From NCBI GenBank assembly GCA_051747505.1, contig JBNJGE010000009.1:1-35643 (forward strand): DNA of 35,643 nucleotides. Direction: 5' to 3'. Position numbers and translations under genes: made by a program. This DNA is from Albimonas sp051747505. Lineage in GTDB: Bacteria > Pseudomonadota > Alphaproteobacteria > Rhodobacterales > Rhodobacteraceae. Below, one piece after another: positions 1 to 7,400 of this stretch; the stretch's first letter is position 1, and each line of letters opens with the position of its first letter. The notes under the pieces are model-generated. The model searched no databases and was not told the DNA's origin. It was given only the letters and a program-made list of their open reading frames with translations.

Positions 1-385
1 TGGCACTGCCGGCCGCCTCGTCGGCCACTTCTACTTCCACATGGGCGACGACTCCGGCTTCGTCTGCGAGCCGAGGTGAGTTCTTCAACAGCCTGCTAGG
101 AGTTTGGAACATATAAGACATAGAACGTGGCTCAAAATATACCTTACCGATACCTTCATAATCTCCTTCTGAAAAGCCACCCATGCCGCCGACATTCACA
201 AAAGCATGCCACTTCACAATGTCTCCCCCGTATATATCATTTTCATTCTTGTCCTTTAAGCCGGTACACTGCATTACGATTATATCGGCGTCGCCATTTA
301 AATGGAATTGCCTGCCATCCCATTGAAGCAGCATCTGATCTATCATTTCATCCCCATCCCAAGCTCTAAATTTGATCTCTCTCAC
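1..385 (-). CDS. YopX-family phage protein, 3' end probably disrupted and running off the window
   Basis: Reading leftward from a GTG at 385, the frame starts VREIKFRAWD and contains the YopX hallmarks: the N-terminal REIKFRAWD block (residues 2-10), CTGLKDKN (40-47) and the GGDIVKW block (53-59). YopX proteins are small phage and prophage proteins of unknown biochemical role. The convincing similarity ends near residue 96 (about base 98), where a GC-rich stretch beginning at a CTAG takes over, so the original C-terminus seems replaced by an inserted element. Codon use is AT-rich and unlike the host genes downstream. There is an in-frame TAG upstream; TTG at 403 is an alternative start. No clear Shine-Dalgarno site is visible, and an IS630 element sits about 30 bases upstream, which probably separates the gene from its promoter. 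Confidence 0.72.
   Translation of the reverse strand, partial: MREIKFRAWDGDEMIDQMLLQWDGRQFHLNGDADIIVMQCTGLKDKNENDIYGGDIVKWHAFVNVGGMGGFSEGDYEGIGKVYFEPRSMSYMFQTPSRLLKNSPRLADEAGVVAHVEVEVADEAAGSA
2..79 (+). CDS. C-terminal tail of an unidentified ORF, possibly IS-borne (partial)
   Basis: A 25-codon open frame enters from the left edge and ends at TGA (77-79); it reads as a plausible protein tail containing GHFYFHMGDDSGFVCEPR. Base composition here is GC-rich, unlike the AT-rich DNA after base 100. It is followed directly by TTCTTCAACAGCCTGCTAG, which resembles the outer end of many transposable elements, so this could be the end of an insertion sequence. The opposite strand is also open across it as an extension of the YopX frame. 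No family is recognised with certainty. Confidence 0.3.
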   Translation, partial: GTAGRLVGHFYFHMGDDSGFVCEPR

Positions 386-415
386 ATGATTTTTGTTAAG
401 CAACCCAAAACCCTA

Positions 416-1469
416 GAGCATTCTCCGCGCGGATTGAATCGCTGGGGATTCCATCGGCCGGCGCTATCTGATTCACCCTTCCTGCTGGGGAGGGAGGCCA
501 GCATGCATGGGCAAGGGACTGTCGGAGGATCTTCGCTGGCGGGTGCTCTCGGCCGTTGAGGCCGGGATGTCGTGCCGAGGTGCGGCCGCTCGGTTCGGGG
601 TGAGCGCGTCGAGCGCCGTCCGCTGGGTGCGTGAGTGGCGCGAGAGCGGGCGCATGGCGCCGCGTAGACAGGGCGGCGACCGGCTATCAAGGCGGATCGA
701 GGCGCATGCAGACTTCCTGCTTGCCGAGATCGAGGCCGCGCCGGACCGCACGCTCGAGGAGCTCCGCGCGCTGCTCGCCTGCGAGCGCGGCATCAGGGTC
801 AGCAACAGCACGATCTGGCGGTTCTGCGACCGTCACGGGCTGACGACCAAAAAAAGTCCGGGCACGCGAGCGAGCAAGACCGCGAGGACGTCCGGGCGGC
901 CCGCGAAGCCTGGTTCGACGCCCAGCCCGAGCTCGACCCGGAGAGGCTGATCTTCATCGACGAGACGGGGCTCAACACGAAGATGGGCCGCCTCCGCGGC
1001 CGCTGCCCCCGTGGCGACCGGCTGCGCATGAGCCTGCCGCACGGCCATTGGCGCACCACCACCTTCGTCGCCGGGCTGCGCCTCGACGGGCTCGACGCGC
1101 CCATGCTGATCGACGGACCCATGAACGGCGATGCGTTCCTCGCCTACGTCCGCCAAGTGCTGGCGCCGACCCTCCGTCCGGGCGACGTCGTGATCATGGA
1201 CAACCTCGGCTGTCACAAGAGCCCGAAGGTCCGCGAGACGATCGAGGCGGCGGGCGCGCGCCTGCTCTTCCTCCCGCCCTACAGCCCGGACTTCAACCCG
1301 ATCGAGTTCGCCTTCTCGAAGCTCAAGAGCCTGCTCCGCGCCGCGGCCGCGCGCACCCGCGAGGGGCTCTGGACCACCGTCGGCCTGATCATCGACGCCA
1401 TCACGCCAGGCGAGTGCCGCAACCTCTTCACCGCAACCGGCTATGAGCCAGACTGAGCGGAGAATGCTC
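416..1469 (+). mobile_element. Complete IS630-family insertion sequence
   Basis: The element is 1,054 bp. Its ends are perfect inverted repeats: CTAGAGCATTCTCCGC at 413-428 and its reverse complement at 1457-1472. Each end includes the TA dinucleotide that IS630/Tc1 elements duplicate on insertion (414-415 and 1470-1471). It encodes one transposase in two overlapping frames. It is GC-rich although it lies in an AT-richer block, about 30 bases upstream of the YopX start. Ends, target duplication and reading frames all look intact, so the copy may still be active. Confidence 0.9.
507..1456 (+). CDS. IS630-family DDE transposase made by a -1 frameshift
   Basis: The first frame (507-950) starts MGKGLSEDLRWRVLSAVEAG and carries the helix-turn-helix DNA-binding region (GAAARFGVSASSAVRWVREW). 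The catalytic part lies in the -1 frame and ends at 1456. It contains the DDE triad in order: D of IFIDETG, D of VIMDNLGCHK, and E of PDFNPIEFAFSKLK. The frames join at a run of seven A residues (849-855). Slippage there yields KKSGHASEQDREDVRAAR, the linker expected for the family, and a fused product of about 316 residues. This is a typical programmed frameshift in IS630 elements; without the shift only a 147-residue DNA-binding protein is made. The ATG at 507 is supported by family length. Confidence 0.9.
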
Positions 1470-1472
1470 TAG

Positions 1473-1714
1473 CCGCCTTGCGAGTGGCCAGGGTCTTGGT
1501 CGCAAGGCTTTTAAGTGAGGCCGACTGACCTCCCCATCATCGTAGCAAAAGGAGATCATTTGTCGAACAACGGGGTGTGGATTAGTCTCTCTTTAGACTC
1601 ACAGGTAAGCGATATTGAGAAATAGGTTAGTTTCCAATACGATAACCCACAGTGAGCAGCCGATTTTGAGTCAGCGGCTCTTGTAAGCGCATGATTTCAT
1701 TGACTTCCCCAGTT
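1473..1714. other. Non-coding, AT-richer element DNA between the IS and the attachment site
   Basis: No convincing gene is present in either strand. Composition is clearly lower in GC than everything right of 1790, consistent with belonging to the same foreign element as the YopX gene. Only a short AGTCT/AGACT inverted pair (around 1589-1604) stands out. No integrase gene is visible here, so one would have to lie further left, outside the window. Confidence 0.5.
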
Positions 1715-1759
1715 CTCTTAATCAGCGGGTCACAGGTTCGAGCCCTGTATCACCCACCA
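1715..1759 (+). other. 3' fragment of tRNA-Lys(CTT): attachment site (att) of an integrated element
   Basis: The 45 nt start at the anticodon loop (CTCTTAATC) and continue through the anticodon-stem 3' arm, variable loop, T arm (GGTTCGAGCC) and acceptor strand ATCACCC, then A and the encoded CCA (1757-1759). This is the 3' part of a bacterial tRNA-Lys with CTT anticodon. The 5' half (acceptor strand GGGTGAT, D arm) is absent upstream, so it is not a functional tRNA gene. Integrases commonly recombine at the anticodon-loop to 3'-end segment of tRNA genes. The element carries a replacement 3' end, and the original 3' end is displaced to the far junction. The fragment separates phage-like AT-rich DNA on the left from host genes on the right. 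Confidence 0.85.
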
Positions 1760-1792
1760 CTTCCCTTCCCTGACGGTCGCCGGCGCAGGCCC

Positions 1793-3537
1793 TCACGCCT
1801 CCCGCGCCCGCTCGTCCTGCGCGATCTGCAGCGCCAGGTATTTCGAGAAGGCCCGGCACTGGGAGAAGGCGCCGGCGGTGAACCAGAGGCCGGGCTGGGG
1901 CGTGCGGGTCCACATGTTGCGCAGCTCCTGGTCCTCGCCGAAGCCCCAGACGGGGCCGATGCGCCCGGCCACCGCCTCGCCGAAAAGCTGGCGGACGAGG
2001 TGGTCCTGGCCCTTGTAGCCGGTGGCGAGAACGACCAGCTCGGCCTCGACCAGCCGGCCGTCGGCCATGCGTGCGCCGCCGGGTTCGAAGGCCCGGATGT
2101 CGGCGTATTGCACCAGCCCGATCTCGCCCGCGGCGATCAGGTCCGAGGCGCCGACATTGAAGTAGTAGCCCCCGCCCGGGTGCGGTATTTCAGGGGCCAG
2201 CCGGTCCCGTCCTCGCCGAAGTCCAGCCGGAAGCCGGCGCGCTCCAGCCCCTCCAGCAGCTCGCGGTCGCAGTCGCGCGCCTTCGCGGTCAGCAGCCTGT
2301 GGGCCTGCTTCATCTGCTCCAGCGGCGTGGCGAGGTTCAGCAGGTCCCGTTCCTCCAGCGACGGGCCCTGGCCGAGATAGATGCCGTCATAGAGCTGGGC
2401 GGAGGGCTGGACGTTGACCACCAGCGTCGGGTTGCGCTGGACCATCGTCACCTTCGCCCCCCAGGCGTGCAGGTCCTGGGCGATGTCGTGCCCGCTGGTT
2501 CCGGTCCCGATCACCATCGCCGGCCGGCCCGCCCGCTCCGCCCCGCTGCCGAAGGCGGAGGAATGGCAGACCTCGCCGCCGAAGCGGTCCAGCGTGGGGA
2601 TCTCCGGGATGTGCGGCGTGCCGCTGACGCTGGTGGCCATGACGATGTGGCGCGGGCGCATGACGCGCGCGGCGCCGTCCGGCAGGGTCAGGGCGGCCTC
2701 CCAGCAGCCCGCCGCCTCGTCCCGGACCGCGCCCTCGAAGCTGGTGCGCGTCCAGAAGTTGATCTCCATGGCCTCGACATAGAGCTCGAGCCAGTTGGCG
2801 ATCTTGTCCTTGGGGATGAAGTCCGGCCAGGTCTCCGGGAACGGCAGATAGGGAAGGTGGTTGCTGTGCTTCGTGTTGTGCAGCATCAGCGCGTGGTAGC
2901 GCAGCCGCCAGTTGTCCCCGATGCGCGCCATGCGGTCGACCACCAGCGCGTCCACGCCCAGCGCACGCAGCCGCGCGGCGGCCGTCAGGCCGGCATGGCC
3001 GCCGCCGACGATCAGGACGGCGGGGTCGCGGTCCTGATAGGCGATCTCGGCCCTGCGGCGGTCAAGCCAGTTGGGGCCGTGGAAGTCGCGGGCGACGGCC
3101 GCCTCCTCGCGCTTCTCCGGCGCCTGCGGCAGGTCGGCGAGCGCGGTCAGCAGGCTCCAGGCCCGGAGCGCGCCGTCGGCGCCCCGGGTCAGGCGCACGA
3201 CGCCCTCGCCCGGCCCCCGGTCGGTGTCGTAGGCGAGGATCGCCTCGACGACCTCCTCGCCCGCGCGCTCGAGACGCATCGGCGCGCGACGGTCCGGATC
3301 GATGCGCAGGTCGCGCAGGCCTGCCTCGCGCAGCGCCCGCGCCAGCGCCCCGGCGGCCGCCGCCCGCCCGCTGACCGTGGCGAAGCGCCGGCGCAGCGAG
3401 GCGAGGTCGCGCCAGTGGGCGTCCTCGCGCAGCAGCGCCGCGATGGCCTCCGGCCGGCCGGCGGCGCAGGCCTCCGCGAAATCCGCGACCCAGCCCTCCG
3501 CCAGCCCCGCCGGATCCGTCGCCACCCGCTCCAGCAT
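1793..3537 (-). pseudogene. FAD/NAD(P)-dependent flavin monooxygenase with N-terminal NTF2-like region, frameshifted near its end
   Basis: Residues 1 to about 140 resemble a SnoaL/NTF2-like domain. From about 173 a flavoprotein monooxygenase follows: FAD-binding VGGGHAGL (177-184) and NADPH-binding VIGTGTSGHDIA (343-354). The ATG at 3537 has a good AGGGAGGAG site. The frame breaks after about residue 455 (bases 2166-2178), where one G seems to be missing from a G-rich run. Restoring it gives YRTRGGGYYFNVGASDLI and joins smoothly to the second frame, which ends QDERAREA at 1793, for a total of about 581 residues. As read, the protein stops at 2137 after a short unrelated tail. This may be a true mutation or a homopolymer sequencing error. 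It is the last gene of a five-gene minus-strand run, 42 bases after the ThDP enzyme. Substrate unknown; N-oxygenation or Baeyer-Villiger type chemistry is possible. Confidence 0.82.
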
Positions 3538-3579
3538 GGCGCCTCCTCCCTGCCCGCCGCCCCTTGGCCGGACGGTCCT

Positions 3580-5232
3580 TCAGTCCACGGCCTCCGCCTT
3601 CGGCCCGTAGGGGTAGTAGGGCGGGTGCGGGCCGATGGCCGTCATGTCCACTTCCACGAGGCTCGGGCCCGTCACGGCGACGGCCACGGCCACCGCCGGC
3701 CCGAAGCCCTCCGGCGCGCTCACCCGCCAGTAGGGCAGCCCGGCCGTGCGGGCGAGCTCCTCCAGCCGCGGAGCGGCCAGCGTCTCGAAGCGCCGGCCCG
3801 CGCCGGTGGCGTCCTGGATGTGGCGGATCACGCCGTAGCCGGCGTCGTTCATCACTAGGATGACCATGTCCGCCCCCTCCTGCACGGCCGTCCACAGCTC
3901 CCCGACATTGAGCATGAAGCCGCCGTCGCCGGTCATGCAGACCACCTTGCGCCCGTCGGCCAGCGCGGCGCCGATGGCGAGGCTCAGCCCCTGCCCGATC
4001 CCCGCCCCGATGGGGTAGATGTTGGCCGAGGGCGCGTGCAGCGGCATCAGCCGGTGGCCCCAGGTGGAGTGGTTGATGGTCACGTCGCGCGCGAAGATGG
4101 CATCTGGCGGCATGGCCTCGCGCAACTGTTCGGCGAAGCTGGCGTAAGGCCCCAGCGTGGCGCGGAAGGCCCGCTGCGCCCGGGGCTTGAGGGCCTCGAC
4201 CTCCTGCGGGAAGCCCGGCTCGGGCGACCAGCCCTCCAGCGCGTCGGCAAGGGCCTCCAGCGTGGCGGCCGCGTCGCCGCGCACGAACAGCTCGCAGGGA
4301 TAGGTGCGCCCGTCGGCCTGCGGGTCGATGTCGATCTGCGCGCGCCGGGCCGGCAGGCGGACGGAGAAATCGACCGTCTCCTGCCCCCGCAGGCGGGAGC
4401 CCGCGACGATCATCAGATCGCAGGAGTCGTAGAACTCCTCGATCATCGGGATGCCGCCGCCGTTCATGCCGCCGAGGCTGCGGGGATGGTCCTCGCTGAC
4501 CACGCCGCGCCCGTTCCAGCTCGTGACCATCCCGAAGCCGAGCTCCAGCAGCCGCTCGGCCGCCTTCCCCGCGCCCGCGGCGCCATTGCCCAGCCACAGC
4601 ATCGGCCGGCGCGCCCCGCGCGCCATCTCGACGAGCTGGGCCAGCGTCTCCGGATCCGGCCCCTGGGGCGCCGGGATACGCAGATCCAGCGTGTCGAGCG
4701 CCCGGGGCCGCTCGATCTCCGCGCGCTGGATGTCGATGGGGATCTCCACGCTCACCGGCCCGCAGGGCGGCGTCAGGGCCTCGATCGCCGCGCGGGTCAG
4801 CGTGCCCAGCGCCTCGGCCGCCGAGGGCACGCGATGAGCGCCCTTGCCGACCGTCGCCAGCATGCCGCGCTGGTCCTCCACGTCATGGGTGGTTCCCATG
4901 CCCCGGCCCAGATGCTGCGTGCGGCTCTGCCCCGTCAGGTGCAAAAGCGGCGTGGAGGCGAAGCGCGCCTCCATCAGCCCGCCGACCGCGTTCGCGGCCC
5001 CGGGCCCCGTGGAGGTGATCATCACCCCCAGCCCGCCCGAGGCCCGCGCGAAGCCGTCGGCCATGTGCGCCCCGCCCGCCTCGCCCCGGCTGGGGATCAT
5101 GCGGATGCGATTGCGCGCCGCGATCGCGTCCATCATCGGAATGTTGTGAACCGAGATCACCCCGAAGGCCGTCGTCGCCCCGATCCGGTCCAGAAACTCG
5201 GAAACCAGATCCGCGACCGTGTATCCCGCCAT
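3580..5232 (-). CDS. Thiamine diphosphate-dependent enzyme (acetolactate synthase/benzoylformate decarboxylase-like)
   Basis: A full-length 550-residue ThDP enzyme. The N-terminal pyrimidine-binding domain has the activating glutamate in SRGEAGGAHMADGFA (E51) and the GPGAANAVGG loop. A central domain spans about 190-330. The C-terminal pyrophosphate-binding domain carries the Mg/ThDP motif GDGGFMLNVGELWTA, ending at MNDAGYGVIRHIQ. The family decarboxylates 2-oxo acids or ligates or cleaves C-C bonds, and the exact reaction cannot be assigned. It is not accompanied by a regulatory small subunit, which argues against a biosynthetic acetolactate synthase. Start: ATG at 5232, preceded by AGGAGG. 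It lies 20 bases after the SDR and 42 bases before the flavoprotein gene, inside one transcription unit with a CoA ligase and an acyl-CoA dehydrogenase, so a catabolic role is inferred. Confidence 0.88.
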   Translation of the reverse strand: MAGYTVADLVSEFLDRIGATTAFGVISVHNIPMMDAIAARNRIRMIPSRGEAGGAHMADGFARASGGLGVMITSTGPGAANAVGGLMEARFASTPLLHLTGQSRTQHLGRGMGTTHDVEDQRGMLATVGKGAHRVPSAAEALGTLTRAAIEALTPPCGPVSVEIPIDIQRAEIERPRALDTLDLRIPAPQGPDPETLAQLVEMARGARRPMLWLGNGAAGAGKAAERLLELGFGMVTSWNGRGVVSEDHPRSLGGMNGGGIPMIEEFYDSCDLMIVAGSRLRGQETVDFSVRLPARRAQIDIDPQADGRTYPCELFVRGDAAATLEALADALEGWSPEPGFPQEVEALKPRAQRAFRATLGPYASFAEQLREAMPPDAIFARDVTINHSTWGHRLMPLHAPSANIYPIGAGIGQGLSLAIGAALADGRKVVCMTGDGGFMLNVGELWTAVQEGADMVILVMNDAGYGVIRHIQDATGAGRRFETLAAPRLEELARTAGLPYWRVSAPEGFGPAVAVAVAVTGPSLVEVDMTAIGPHPPYYPYGPKAEAVD

Positions 5233-5252
5233 TGCTCACGCCTCCTGTTCGA

Positions 5253-6026
5253 TTATTTCGCGGCCGAGCCGAACTTCCGGTTCAGCTTCCGCATGCCGCC
5301 GATCCAGCGGTCGTAGTTCTCGGTCTTGTTGCGCATGTAGCCGAGGACGGAATCGTGCAGCAGCGCGAGGAAGGTCTCCTCGCGGATCGCCTTCACGCAG
5401 GCCTCGGCCGCGTCCTCGGGCTCGGCCATGCCGTCGATGCTCGCCACGCCCTCCTCGTGGCCGCGGGTCATCTCGGAGCGGACGGCCTGCGGGCAGAACA
5501 CCGTGACCTTGATGCCGTCGTCCCCGTAGGTCAGCGCCAGCCATTCCGCGAGGCCGACGGCCGCGTGCTTGGTCACCCCGTAGGGCGCGCTGCCCACCTG
5601 GTTGAGCAGCCCGGCGGCGGAGGCGGTGTTGAGCAGGTAACCCCCGCCGCGGGCCTTCATCCTCGGGACCAGGTGGCGCGCGGCCCAGACATGGGCCATG
5701 ACGTTGACGTCCCAGATCTTCTGCCAGGCGTCGTTGGGAACCTCCGGCCCGCCCTGCACGAGAATGCCGGCGTTGGAGCAGAACAGGTCGATGGGCCCGA
5801 CCTCCGTCTCCGTCCACTCGATCAGCTCGCGGATGTCGTCCTCGCGCGAGACGTCCGCGCGGCGGGCGTGGCCGCCGATCGCCTCGGCCGTCGCCTTGGC
5901 GCCGGCCTCGTCGAGGTCGGCGCAGACCACGGCCTTCGCCCCCTCCTTCGCGAAGCGCCGCGCCAGCGCGCGCCCGATGCCGCTCGCCGCGCCGGTGACG
6001 ACGACGATCCTGTCCTTCAGCTCCAT
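5253..6026 (-). CDS. Short-chain dehydrogenase/reductase
   Basis: A 257-residue classical SDR. The NAD(P)-binding motif TGAASGIG is at 11-18, NAG at 85-87, the catalytic Ser at S136 (NTASAAG) and the YxxxK pair at Y149/K153. The D38 region (CADLDE) after beta-2 suggests NAD(H) preference; this is an inference. The C-terminal extension (about 215-257, ending RKLNRKFGSAAK) is longer than in minimal SDRs. It oxidises or reduces a secondary alcohol or ketone, presumably an intermediate of the pathway encoded by the same run. It follows the acyl-CoA dehydrogenase gene after a 64-base gap containing a strong hairpin, and precedes the ThDP enzyme by 20 bases. Confidence 0.9.
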   Translation of the reverse strand: MELKDRIVVVTGAASGIGRALARRFAKEGAKAVVCADLDEAGAKATAEAIGGHARRADVSREDDIRELIEWTETEVGPIDLFCSNAGILVQGGPEVPNDAWQKIWDVNVMAHVWAARHLVPRMKARGGGYLLNTASAAGLLNQVGSAPYGVTKHAAVGLAEWLALTYGDDGIKVTVFCPQAVRSEMTRGHEEGVASIDGMAEPEDAAEACVKAIREETFLALLHDSVLGYMRNKTENYDRWIGGMRKLNRKFGSAAK

Positions 6027-6056
6027 GCTTTCCGCTCCTGCCCCGGATACGCGAAA

Positions 6057-6079
6057 GGGCCCGCGGCCTGCGCGGGCCC
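6057..6079 (-). terminator. Intercistronic hairpin after the acyl-CoA dehydrogenase gene
   Basis: A perfect 9-bp stem (GGGCCCGCG at 6057-6065, CGCGGGCCC at 6071-6079) with a 5-nt loop sits just downstream of the acyl-CoA dehydrogenase stop codon. On the minus strand it is followed by TTTC, a weak T-tract. It may be a partial terminator or an mRNA-stabilising element that lowers expression of the SDR, ThDP and flavoprotein genes relative to the ligase and dehydrogenase. Confidence 0.55.
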
Positions 6080-6090
6080 CTCTGGCGGCC

Positions 6091-7359
6091 TCAGCCGCGG
6101 CGCGAGTTCGACGACTCGAAAGCCTTCAGCTCGGCGCGGGCCACCACGTTGTGATGCACTTCGTCCGGCCCGTCGGCGAGACGCAGCGAGCGTTGCTTGA
6201 TGTACATCTGCGAGAGCGGAGACCACTGGCTCACGCCCGTCGCCCCATGCACCTGCATCGCCTCGTCGATGATCTTGGCCGCCCGCTCGGGCACCATGGC
6301 CTTGACCATGCTGACCCAGACCCGGGCCTCCTTGTTGCCCAGCACGTCCATCGCCTTGGCGGCCTTGAGCACCATAAGCCGCATCGCCTCGATCTCGATC
6401 CGGGCGCGGGAGACGGTCTCCATGTTCTTGCCCAGGTCGATGATGCGCTTGCCGAACGCCTCGCGGGAGGTGCCGCGCTGGAGCATCAGGTCCAGCGCCC
6501 GCTCCGCCGCGCCGATGGAGCGCATGCAGTGATGGATGCGGCCGGGGCCGAGCCGCAGCTGGCTGATCTCGAAGCCGCGGCCCTCGCCCCACAGGATGTT
6601 CTCCTCGGGCACGCGCACGTCGTTGAGGCGGATCTGCATGTGCCCGTGGGGCGCGTCGTCATGGCCGAAGACGCACATCGGGCCGACGATCTCCACCCCC
6701 GGCGTGTCCAGCGGCACCAGGATCTGGGACTGCTGGCGGAACGGCTCCGCCTCCGGGTTGGTGCGCGCCATCAGGATCATGATCTTGCAGCGCGGATCGC
6801 CGGCGCCGGAGATGTAGTATTTCTCCCCGTTGATCACCCACTCGCCGTTCTCGAGCTTCGCCTCGGTGTGGATGTTGCGCGCGTCCGAAGACGCGACGTC
6901 CGGCTCCGTCATCCCGAAGCAGGAGCGGATCTCGCCGTTGAGCAGGGGCTTGAGCCACGTCTCCTTCTGCTCGGGCGTGCCGACCCGCTCGATCACCTCC
7001 ATGTTGCCGGTGTCGGGGGCCGAGCAGTTCAGCGTCTCGGAGGCCAGCGGGTTCTTGCCCAGCTCCGCGGCGATGTAGGCGTAGTCGAGATTCGACAGCC
7101 CCTCCCCTGTCTCCGCGTTGGGCAGGAAGAAGTTCCAAAGCCCGTTCTCCTTGGCCTTCTTCTTGGCGCCGTCCAGCAGCTCCAGCTGGCCGGGCGCGTG
7201 GCTCCAGCGATCCGCCCGGCCCTCGCCGAGGCGGAAGTACTCCTCGGTGATCGGTTCCACGTTGTCGCGGATATGGGCGATCACCGCGTCGAGCAGCGGG
7301 CGCGCCTCCTCCGACATGGCGAGGTTGTTGAGTTCGGCTTCCGCCTGATGGTCTTTCAT
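6091..7359 (-). CDS. Acyl-CoA dehydrogenase family protein (ACAD10/11-like)
   Basis: 422 residues, complete. It has the N-terminal helical domain, the central beta domain with the flavin-contact block MTEPDVASSDARNI, and the C-terminal helical domain with GRIHHCMRSIGAAERALDLM and the REAFGKRI segment. At the position of the usual catalytic glutamate (YEGT in medium-chain enzymes) this protein has LADGPDEVHH, so the candidate base is D396, as I recall for ACAD10/ACAD11-type members. It would alpha,beta-dehydrogenate, or otherwise process, an acyl-CoA made by the ligase encoded 41 bases upstream. The ATG at 7359 has GGAGGAG seven bases upstream; the frame stays open further upstream, but that region is the ligase gene in another frame. 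A terminator-like hairpin follows the stop. Confidence 0.93.
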   Translation of the reverse strand: MKDHQAEAELNNLAMSEEARPLLDAVIAHIRDNVEPITEEYFRLGEGRADRWSHAPGQLELLDGAKKKAKENGLWNFFLPNAETGEGLSNLDYAYIAAELGKNPLASETLNCSAPDTGNMEVIERVGTPEQKETWLKPLLNGEIRSCFGMTEPDVASSDARNIHTEAKLENGEWVINGEKYYISGAGDPRCKIMILMARTNPEAEPFRQQSQILVPLDTPGVEIVGPMCVFGHDDAPHGHMQIRLNDVRVPEENILWGEGRGFEISQLRLGPGRIHHCMRSIGAAERALDLMLQRGTSREAFGKRIIDLGKNMETVSRARIEIEAMRLMVLKAAKAMDVLGNKEARVWVSMVKAMVPERAAKIIDEAMQVHGATGVSQWSPLSQMYIKQRSLRLADGPDEVHHNVVARAELKAFESSNSRRG

Positions 7360-7400
7360 GGCTCTCCTCCGTGAATGGGCGCCGCCTGCGCGGCCCGCGC

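Noticed and set aside
127..369. An 80-codon plus-strand ORF in the AT-rich region
   Set aside because: It is antisense to the YopX frame, which has clear family similarity, and shows no recognisable protein.
1715..1759. A functional tRNA-Lys gene
   Set aside because: Only the 3' part is present; the D arm and 5' acceptor strand are missing upstream.
3580..5232. Biosynthetic acetolactate synthase large subunit
   Set aside because: No small subunit is adjacent and the operon context is catabolic, so only a general ThDP-enzyme call is made.
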